Shown here: piece by piece, positions 7,921-11,712 of the stretch
Numbering within the stretch: position 1 is the stretch's first letter
How the letters are laid out: the number at the start of each line of letters is the position of its first letter
NCBI GenBank assembly: GCA_965370495.1
Contig: CBDUUV010000079.1
Location: 1-11,712 of the forward strand
From: Krumholzibacterium sp965370495
GTDB taxonomy: Bacteria > Krumholzibacteriota > Krumholzibacteriia > Krumholzibacteriales > Krumholzibacteriaceae
DNA length: 11,712 nucleotides
Direction: 5' to 3'
The notes under the pieces: generated by a model
What the model saw: only the letters and a program-made list of their open reading frames with translations
Databases searched by the model: none
What the model was told of the DNA's origin: nothing
Made by a program: the position numbers and the translations under genes

Positions 7921-8283
7921 CTATGGCTTGATCATTTTTGCGATGTAGATAGACAGGATTTCCATGGAAGACTCGGGTACATGTGTGAAAAAGACAGCTA
8001 TCCTGTATGTAGATACCGCTTCATCCTCATTATCTGGTTCGACTCTGACTACAACACCATCAAACGAAACTACGCTTTCCCCCGCGGTTTTACCCTCCTG
8101 CCCGGGTATTACGAGCCCCATCTGAACCTTTGTCATTGACTCGATATAATGCGGGATTTCGAAATATATGCCGTTCGTGCTGATGTTCAGTGCCTTGCCA
8201 CTGATCTCACCATCAGAGCCTTCTAAAACAATCGGAAGATCTATATCTACGCGCGCCGCTTTTCGCCTGTCACTGATACTCAT
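7921..8283 (-). CDS. PilZ-domain protein (probable cyclic-di-GMP receptor)
   Basis: Single-domain protein of 120 residues. The N-terminus has the PilZ RxxxR switch (DRRKAARVDID) and, about 25 residues later, the second motif as NISTNG, that is (D/N)xSxxG with Asn in the first position, which PilZ proteins accept. The remainder alternates beta strands (VQMGLVIPG, VVSFDGVVVRVEP, RIAVFF) and ends with a short helix, as in the family. ATG at 8283 is used because AGGGTG lies six bases upstream; GTG at 8292 is possible. It should bind cyclic-di-GMP and pass that signal to an unknown partner, perhaps motility or envelope functions. It lies 130 bp before the kinase gene and could be its cotranscribed neighbour, but no direct link is visible. 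Confidence 0.85.
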   Translation of the reverse strand: MSISDRRKAARVDIDLPIVLEGSDGEISGKALNISTNGIYFEIPHYIESMTKVQMGLVIPGQEGKTAGESVVSFDGVVVRVEPDNEDEAVSTYRIAVFFTHVPESSMEILSIYIAKMIKP

Positions 8284-8313
8284 TTCGATCACCCTGACCT
8301 GAAAACCCGAGGC

Positions 8314-8342
8314 CTATTAAGAAGTACCGTTCCCTGTATCAA
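8314..8342 (-). promoter_or_regulatory. possible sigma70-type promoter for the PilZ gene
   Basis: Minus-strand TTGATA (8342-8337) is followed after 17 bases by TAATAG (8319-8314). The -35 matches five of six consensus positions, while the -10 is poor, so this is only a candidate. It lies 31 bp before the PilZ start codon, a sensible distance. The rest of the 117-bp gap between the small basic gene and the PilZ gene shows nothing else clear. Confidence 0.3.
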
Positions 8343-8400
8343 CAAATCGCTCGACAAGAAACTTCCGTTGAACACGCACACATCTCTCAAGAGGTGGCAT

Positions 8401-8496
8401 CTAACGCTTCTTTTTCTTGTGACGATCCTTGCGGAGTCTTTTCTTCCTCTTGTGAGTCGCTATCTTTTTCCTTTTTCTTTTCTTACCACTTGGCAT
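8401..8496 (-). CDS. 31-aa Lys/Arg-rich AURKAIP1/COX24-type small ribosomal protein
   Basis: Very short gene of 31 codons encoding a protein that starts MPSGKKRKRKKIATHKRKK and ends DRHKKKKR. About two thirds of its residues are Lys or Arg. This matches the small proteins annotated as AURKAIP1/COX24 domain-containing in Bacteroidetes and relatives, which correspond to mitochondrial mS38 and to the small ribosomal protein bS22 of mycobacteria. The likely role is a ribosome-bound peptide on the small subunit that contacts rRNA. The ATG at 8496 has AGGA six bases upstream, and a candidate promoter lies at 8547-8574. It sits between HU and PilZ genes, and its short length means automatic gene callers often miss it. 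The family call rests on the recognisable MPSGKKRKR...THKRKKRLRK pattern. Confidence 0.85.
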   Translation of the reverse strand: MPSGKKRKRKKIATHKRKKRLRKDRHKKKKR

Positions 8497-8546
8497 CGTA
8501 CATCCTGTTCCATTAAACGATCAAAATCAAAACCATAGGTTCTCCT

Positions 8547-8574
8547 AATATAGAAATCCGACCGCAGATTGCAA
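8547..8574 (-). promoter_or_regulatory. candidate promoter of the small basic protein gene
   Basis: On the minus strand TTGCAA (8574-8569) and TATATT (8552-8547) are 16 bases apart; they match four and five of six consensus positions. Transcription would begin near 8540, leaving a leader of about 44 nt before the ATG at 8496. The promoter overlaps the inverted repeat at 8554-8582, so the two features may compete or the repeat may be an operator. Confidence 0.4.
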
Positions 8575-8582
8575 ACGGATTT
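8554..8582 (-). terminator. hairpin downstream of HU, weak terminator or operator
   Basis: The arms AAATCCG and CGGATTT form a perfect 7-bp stem around a 15-base loop, which itself contains GCA/TGC. On the minus strand it is followed by TTTCTATATT, a modest T-rich tract. It lies 35 bp after the HU stop codon, so it may end HU transcription. The stem is AT-rich and the T-run is short, so a role as binding site at the overlapping promoter is equally possible. Confidence 0.3.
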
Positions 8583-8616
8583 TTAGATGTAAATCGAAAT
8601 CCTGTCTATCCTGCCT

Positions 8617-8892
8617 TTACTTGTTCACTTTGAGTTTTAACTCGTTCGAAGCCTTGAAATATGGAACAAGCTTTGCCGGAACATCCACAGAGGCCCCTGT
8701 ACGAGGGTTTCTGGCTTTTCTGGGCTTCCTGCTCTTTACTTTGAAACTGCCAAAACCCCGCAGTTCAACTTTGTCTCCCTCGGCCAGAGCTTTGCAGATA
8801 TTCTCAATTATAAGGTTGACTACGACGCTGGTGTCCCTTTTACTAAGCCCGGTATCCTTTACGATTTCCTCGACAAGATCAGCTTTTGTCAT
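8617..8892 (-). CDS. hup: HU/IHF-family DNA-binding protein
   Basis: Histone-like protein of 91 residues, the normal HU length. It begins MTKADLVEEIVKDTGLSK, contains the GFGSFKVKSRKPRKARNP core and the DNA-intercalating beta-arm with the ARNPRTG signature, and ends VPYFKASNELKLKVNK. HU acts as a dimer that bends DNA, compacts the nucleoid and helps replication, recombination and regulation; sigma54 promoters often need such bending. The HU/IHF subtype cannot be fixed from sequence alone. ATG at 8892 has GGGAG seven bases upstream. It appears to be a single-gene unit with its own strong promoter at 8977-9005. Confidence 0.95.
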   Translation of the reverse strand: MTKADLVEEIVKDTGLSKRDTSVVVNLIIENICKALAEGDKVELRGFGSFKVKSRKPRKARNPRTGASVDVPAKLVPYFKASNELKLKVNK

Positions 8893-8976
8893 TTTGCTTC
8901 TCCCTCAATAGAAATTAATGAGTCCCGTTATCCAGTCGATTCCGCGTTTCTTCCAACATCCCCAAACCCATTTCGA

Positions 8977-9005
8977 TTTCTATCACAGAGGCAAGTTGTT
9001 GTCAA
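8977..9005 (-). promoter_or_regulatory. sigma70 promoter of HU with AT-rich upstream element
   Basis: A perfect -35 TTGACA (9005-9000) is followed by 17 bases and the -10-like TAGAAA (8982-8977). Directly upstream (9006-9035) is a run of A/T including ATTTTT, TAATATATTA and a poly-A stretch, resembling an UP element contacted by the RNA polymerase alpha subunit. Transcription would begin near 8970, about 78 nt before the HU start codon. The strength fits an abundant nucleoid protein. Confidence 0.55.
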
Positions 9006-9082
9006 AAGAAAAATTACTTAATATATTATTTTTTTGTGTGATTAGATTCAGGCATTCGATCAGCGATGTGCGGAAAATAAAT

Positions 9083-9183
9083 AAAGTTCCCTGTTCAGAG
9101 CGTGTATCCCAGTATGTGAAATTCTTCGACACGTGAGGATGAAAAACACATCAAGAACAAAACACGAACTTACAGGGAACTTT
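9083..9183 (-). repeat. 12-bp perfect inverted repeat with 77-base spacer
   Basis: AAAGTTCCCTGT at 9083-9094 is perfectly complementary to ACAGGGAACTTT at 9172-9183. The flanks GCGGAAA (9070-9076) and TTTCCGC (9181-9187) add partial complementarity beyond the arms, interrupted on the left by an A/T-rich insertion. No transposase, target duplication or second copy is present, so an RNA stem is the preferred reading rather than a mobile element end. Confidence 0.7.
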
Positions 9184-9205
9184 CCGCGTGCGGTTACCTG
9201 TAAGT
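9168..9205 (-). repeat. 38-base hairpin competing with the long inverted repeat
   Basis: ACTTACAGG (9168-9176) and CCTGTAAGT (9197-9205) form nine perfect pairs, with an inner CCGC/GCGG stem (9184-9187 and 9190-9193) closing a two-base loop. Its arm overlaps the arm of the long repeat at 9172-9176, so an RNA can form this hairpin or the long stem but not both. Confidence 0.6.
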
Positions 9206-9251
9206 ACAAGAGTTATGCCACTCCTGAAACAGAAATGAAATACACCTATCT

Positions 9252-9347
9252 TGCTATTATAAGGGGTGTTATAGCATTCCTGCTATTTTAGTTCAATGGG
9301 AGGTTTCTCGATATATGCATCGCGGGATAGCAAAATGAATCATAGCG
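9252..9347. promoter_or_regulatory. cluster of ATAGCA motifs around the ncRNA promoter
   Basis: ATAGC occurs five times in 96 bp on either strand: minus 9257-9252, plus 9271-9276, minus 9286-9281, plus 9327-9332 and plus 9342-9346. The first four extend to ATAGCA. Copies two and three form a perfect inverted repeat (ATAGCA-TTCC-TGCTAT, 9271-9286) that covers the -10 edge and spacer of the promoter. About 0.2 copies of a 5-mer would be expected by chance in this length. An operator array for an unknown regulator is the simplest reading; no regulator can be named. Confidence 0.35.
9268..9296 (-). promoter_or_regulatory. extended -10 sigma70-type promoter for the candidate ncRNA
   Basis: Minus-strand TTGAAC (9296-9291), a 17-base spacer and TATAAC (9273-9268) preceded by TG one base upstream form a well-spaced promoter. 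A perfect TATAAT also lies at 9261-9256 but lacks a matching -35. The promoter lies 81-109 bp after the methyltransferase stop codon, and transcription from it would run into the structured region and towards HU. Confidence 0.45.
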
Positions 9348-9376
9348 TTTGTAATTAAGTCATTACCATGAAGTGA

Positions 9377-10174
9377 TCAGGATTTCCTGCTTCTGTAATT
9401 CCTCAGGAAATTCCGGCAGCCGGGATCCTGACCTGTCAGTACCTCTGCTACTCTGACCATTTCCATCAGTTTGGAATCGGTCGGATCACAGATCAGAGCT
9501 GTAATTCCATGTGACAGCGCCATGGACATGAATGTCCTGTTAATTAATTTTCTCATCGGAAGACCGTATGAAACATTTGAAAGTCCCCCGACTTTCCTGT
9601 ACCCGGGATAATTATCTGAGAGCATACCAAGTGTTTCCAGGGTTACGCTCAATCCGGAATTCTCCGTTGCCACCGGCGAAAAAACCGGATCAAACAAGAC
9701 ATTTCCCGCCGGAATACCCGCTCTCGATATCCATGCAACGGCTTTTTCTGCCAGCTTTAACCTGCCCTGCGCCGTTACAGGTATACCTTCCCTGCTTTTC
9801 AATAAAAGTATCAGAGAAGCCCCGGACGCGGCTATCGATGGCAGGATATCCTCCATGATTTCTTCGTCACATGTCAGAGAATTGACAATGCAGTTCTCCC
9901 CATACCTTGTTACAGCAGAGGAAAGCACGCCAGTGTCGGGACTATCTACGGAGATCTTTATGCTGAATTCTTCCAGAATCGAGTCCCCCGCCCAAAAAAG
10001 AGCATCCCGTTCATTTTCCATCAGGATCGAACTGTTGATATCGATAATTTCGGCGCCACCGGCCAATTGCGCCTCTACAATCGAAAACAAAGACTCCAGG
10101 TTTCTCGTCTCAAAGAGTTTTCGGATCTTTTTATTACTGCTATTGAGCCTTTCGCCAATTATCAGGGTCTTCAT
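9377..10174 (-). CDS. acsE: AcsE-like methyltetrahydrofolate:corrinoid methyltransferase (pterin-binding domain)
   Basis: Protein of 265 residues, a stand-alone pterin-binding TIM barrel close in length to AcsE of Moorella (262). It should move the methyl group of methyl-tetrahydrofolate to a corrinoid cofactor, a step of the Wood-Ljungdahl pathway and of cobalamin methyltransferases. Matching motifs are IIGERLN (5-11), IIDINSS, SVDSPD with Asp77, VNSL with Asn98, FDPV with Asp162, and GGLSNVSYG with Asn200, which corresponds to the AcsE Asn that hydrogen-bonds the pterin N5, followed by LINRTFMSMA. It starts at ATG 10174, 16 bp after the GlmU-like stop codon, with only a weak GGA nine bases upstream. 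No corrinoid protein, CODH or methionine synthase gene is visible, so the methyl acceptor is unknown. It could also serve a split methionine synthase. Confidence 0.85.
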   Translation of the reverse strand: MKTLIIGERLNSSNKKIRKLFETRNLESLFSIVEAQLAGGAEIIDINSSILMENERDALFWAGDSILEEFSIKISVDSPDTGVLSSAVTRYGENCIVNSLTCDEEIMEDILPSIAASGASLILLLKSREGIPVTAQGRLKLAEKAVAWISRAGIPAGNVLFDPVFSPVATENSGLSVTLETLGMLSDNYPGYRKVGGLSNVSYGLPMRKLINRTFMSMALSHGITALICDPTDSKLMEMVRVAEVLTGQDPGCRNFLRNYRSRKS

Positions 10175-10190
10175 GCTGGAACATCCGTTG

Positions 10191-11591
10191 TCACACGTTA
10201 TGATTACTCTGTCTGCAGAATCTGTCGATTATCTTGAACAACTCGGCCATTGCGGGAGTGAATTGAACATTTCTCCTGTCCATCATTATTTCGGCTGTTT
10301 TTATGGCCTTGTCCAGGTTGTATTCTTTCATTTCAGGCTCAATACTCCATATAAAACTCGGAATGAATTTGGGAGTAAACCCGTTTGTCATTACATTTGA
10401 ACAGAACCCCACGACTGAGCCCGTATTTATTCGTGTATTGATCGCGATCTTCGAATGGTCTCCTGCGACTATTCCCAGGAAGCGCCTTCCTGTCTCCCTG
10501 ATCCTGCCGGCACTCCAGGCACGGATCTTACCATAATTGTTTTTCAGATCGCTGTTGCAACTACCCGCACCTATGTTGACCCAGGAACCGATATAGGAAT
10601 GCCCAAGAAATCCCTCATGCTGCTTGTTCGTATAAGATGCGATAATCGTTTCTCCAACTTCACCGCCGATTCTGCACTGTTTCCCCAGTGAAGTCCCCTT
10701 GCCTATCTTGGCGCCCCCCCTTATAACCGAACCTTCCCCGATATAACAAGGACCATCAATTATCGCGTTTGGTTCGATCCTCACAAAATCAGCTATGATG
10801 ATCGGGCCCTCTGTCGCATCCAGCACGGTTCCCGACCTCACTTCGACTTCCGAGCCGATAACAATATCCTCTTCATTTATCAGGTCTACACCTTTAAACA
10901 GTTCTGATTCCGGTGCTGATCCCCGCATGGGATTTTTCTGAAAGTCATCAACAAGACAATTGCCGTTTTCTCCGATCAACTGCCAGAAATATGAAAGGAG
11001 CTTGATACTCGTCTTTCGTCTCTTGAGGCCGTTTTCCTTGATCCATGCACTCAGTTCTTTTTCCTTTATTTCGATCAGTTCTTCACCTTTAGGACCGTCA
11101 TTTTTATCTTTTTCCTTTGCGGATTCCTTGAATCTGTTGAATGTTTTCAGTACTTCTTCGTTTGACAAAGGGTTGCGCAGGTATTCAAAAAAGGACGATG
11201 CTTTCTCATCAGTCACAAGCGCAAGAACTGGCACTCCGTTTTTGTCGATGACAGTATTGTCTTCCAACCCATCACGAAGCCTTTCGAGTTCATCCCGAAA
11301 CGCGAGAAGCCTTCCGTTGATAAATAATATCTTCCCCGCAGGAATCTCATTTACAAGAATCTGGTCTTCTGGTGCCTCAAGACTTGTTTTTTCCAAAAGG
11401 ACATCTGACAGATATGGTCTGCAAAGCAGTGAAAGCACGCCGGGATTGATCTCTCCTGATATTCGTTCCCTGAGGGTCTGAGTACCAACCATCAACTCAA
11501 AAACCGGTTTGTCGAAAGATAACGGCAAGAAATTCGGATAGCGATCATCTTCAAAGATGCACAGCGCCCCTGGTGAACTGGTATCTTCCAT
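10191..11591 (-). CDS. GlmU-like protein of the Bacteroidetes type (putative sugar nucleotidyltransferase with hexapeptide repeats)
   Basis: Protein of 466 residues. The N-terminus carries ALCIFEDD...NFLPLSFDKPVFELMVGTQTLRER, which resembles the alternative GlmU family of Bacteroidetes (NLLPLTFTRPV and RxGILTIREK) and not the GGxGTR loop of classical pyrophosphorylases. A Lys/Glu-rich segment at about 152-180 separates it from the rest. From about residue 240 a left-handed beta-helix of hexapeptide repeats follows (IEPNAIIDG, YIGEGSVIRGGAKIGKG), with KQHEGFLGHSYIGSWVNIGAG and SDLKNNYGKIR typical of the family. A role in UDP-GlcNAc or related sugar-nucleotide formation is likely but not proven. 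ATG at 11591 is used because homology begins right after it; GTG at 11600 and ATG at 11651 are alternatives, and the latter has no ribosome-binding site. AAGGA lies 12 bases upstream. It starts 73 bp after the tRNA. Confidence 0.85.
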   Translation of the reverse strand: MEDTSSPGALCIFEDDRYPNFLPLSFDKPVFELMVGTQTLRERISGEINPGVLSLLCRPYLSDVLLEKTSLEAPEDQILVNEIPAGKILFINGRLLAFRDELERLRDGLEDNTVIDKNGVPVLALVTDEKASSFFEYLRNPLSNEEVLKTFNRFKESAKEKDKNDGPKGEELIEIKEKELSAWIKENGLKRRKTSIKLLSYFWQLIGENGNCLVDDFQKNPMRGSAPESELFKGVDLINEEDIVIGSEVEVRSGTVLDATEGPIIIADFVRIEPNAIIDGPCYIGEGSVIRGGAKIGKGTSLGKQCRIGGEVGETIIASYTNKQHEGFLGHSYIGSWVNIGAGSCNSDLKNNYGKIRAWSAGRIRETGRRFLGIVAGDHSKIAINTRINTGSVVGFCSNVMTNGFTPKFIPSFIWSIEPEMKEYNLDKAIKTAEIMMDRRNVQFTPAMAELFKIIDRFCRQSNHNV

Positions 11592-11625
11592 GGCTTTCAC
11601 GCATCCTTCAAAAGATATATTACAG

Positions 11626-11652
11626 GCATTCCAGAATGCAATGCTCTGCATT
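11626..11652. repeat. two overlapping inverted repeats between tRNA and GlmU-like gene
   Basis: GCATTC-CA-GAATGC (11626-11639) is a 6-bp perfect inverted repeat. AATGCA (11635-11640) and TGCATT (11647-11652) form a second 6-bp repeat sharing the first one's right arm. The T-run that could end tRNA transcription precedes them, so they are not a classical terminator; they may be an operator or leader hairpins. Confidence 0.35.
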
Positions 11653-11664
11653 AAAATAAAAAAG

Positions 11665-11712
11665 TGGAGTTGACGGGGATCGAACCCGTGACCTCTTGTC
11701 TGCCAGACAAGT
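11665..11712 (-). tRNA. tRNA-Ala(GGC), 3' part; 5' part beyond the window
   Basis: The visible 48 bases run from position 26 to the discriminator base. The anticodon arm is CTTGT-CTGGCAG-ACAAG, which puts GGC in the anticodon (11704-11702), reading Ala codons GCC/GCU. It is followed by the AGGTC variable loop, the T-arm ACGGG-TTCGATC-CCCGT and the acceptor half CAACTCC plus A73. U70 in the acceptor is what the G3:U70 alanine identity pair needs, although G3 is not visible. The next bases are CTTTTTTA, so CCA is not encoded and must be added by the CCA-adding enzyme; the T-run may terminate the transcript. Confidence 0.93.

Larger units (their letters stand above)
9075..9261 (-). ncRNA. candidate structured non-coding RNA of about 187 nt
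   Basis: This part of the 484-bp gap between the methyltransferase and HU genes holds no credible ORF but is rich in base-pairing. From a predicted start near 9261 the minus-strand transcript would contain a local hairpin (9205-9168) and then a long rod. The rod pairs 9183-9172 with 9094-9083 (12 perfect pairs), then CGTGT with ACACG (9166-9162, 9105-9101), TTCTT with AAGAA (9157-9153, 9126-9122), and GATG with CATC at the tip. The outer stem is followed by ATTTATTTT (9082-9074), like the tail of an intrinsic terminator, which argues for the minus strand. The size and rod shape recall 6S RNA, but I do not recognise any known family. Boundaries are estimates. Confidence 0.45.

Noticed and set aside
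8918..9136. Plus-strand open frame of 72 codons in the gap upstream of HU
   Set aside because: It covers the HU promoter and part of the structured RNA, has no good ribosome-binding site, and its translation resembles no family. It is treated as chance.
9083..9183. The 12-bp inverted repeat read as ends of a small mobile element
   Set aside because: There is no target-site duplication, no internal transposase remnant and no second copy in the window; overlapping RNA pairings explain it better.
9205..9220. Minus-strand TGGCATAACTCTTGTA resembling a sigma54 -24/-12 promoter
   Set aside because: The -24 half is good, but the nearly invariant GC of the -12 element is GT, and transcription would start inside the local hairpin. 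Not strong enough to report as a promoter despite two sigma54 activators nearby.
10960..11481. Plus-strand open frame of 173 codons opposite the GlmU-like gene
   Set aside because: Ser/Phe/Leu-rich antisense shadow of a conserved gene, with no ribosome-binding site or domain.

Overview
The window carries nine complete genes, one truncated gene and part of a tRNA, and every one of them is on the minus strand. It looks like a bacterium of the Bacteroidetes-Chlorobi-Fibrobacteres (FCB) superphylum, probably an uncultured lineage rather than Bacteroidetes proper. This inference rests on four things: a PorV-type outer-membrane barrel, a sigma54 activator with the extra helical linker typical of FCB activators, a GlmU-like protein of the Bacteroidetes type, and a 31-residue AURKAIP1/COX24-type basic protein. 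PilZ and AcsE-like genes, moderate base composition and a tRNA without encoded CCA fit but do not settle the lineage. No phage, transposase or CRISPR is present.

Reading in the direction of transcription (right to left): a tRNA-Ala(GGC), cut by the window edge, is followed by a GlmU-like hexapeptide-repeat protein and, 16 nt later, a stand-alone methyltetrahydrofolate:corrinoid methyltransferase-like protein. A 484-bp gene-free region follows. It holds a cluster of ATAGCA motifs, a good sigma70 promoter, a probable structured RNA of about 190 nt with two mutually exclusive stems, and the HU promoter. Next come HU, the 31-aa basic protein and a PilZ protein, each apparently with its own promoter, although the PilZ promoter is weak.

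The centre (2830-7790) is a compact signalling operon: a soluble REC-GAF-PAS histidine kinase, an NtrC-type response regulator, and a second sigma54 activator whose receiver domain has lost its phosphorylation residues. The genes are 11-21 nt apart and presumably work as one sigma54-dependent cascade. No convincing -24/-12 promoter was found inside the window, so its targets lie elsewhere or were missed.

The left end (1-2684) is an operon from a clear extended -10 promoter: a PorV/PorQ-family outer-membrane protein followed by two adjacent GlgC-like ADP-glucose pyrophosphorylase paralogues. The first paralogue has Glu where catalytic GlgC proteins have Arg, while the second keeps Arg. This suggests a modulatory/catalytic subunit pair comparable to plant large/small subunits or Firmicutes GlgD/GlgC.

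The best leads for novelty are the bistable RNA locus (9075-9347), the GlgC pair, and the pseudo-receiver activator paired with a true NtrC regulator.
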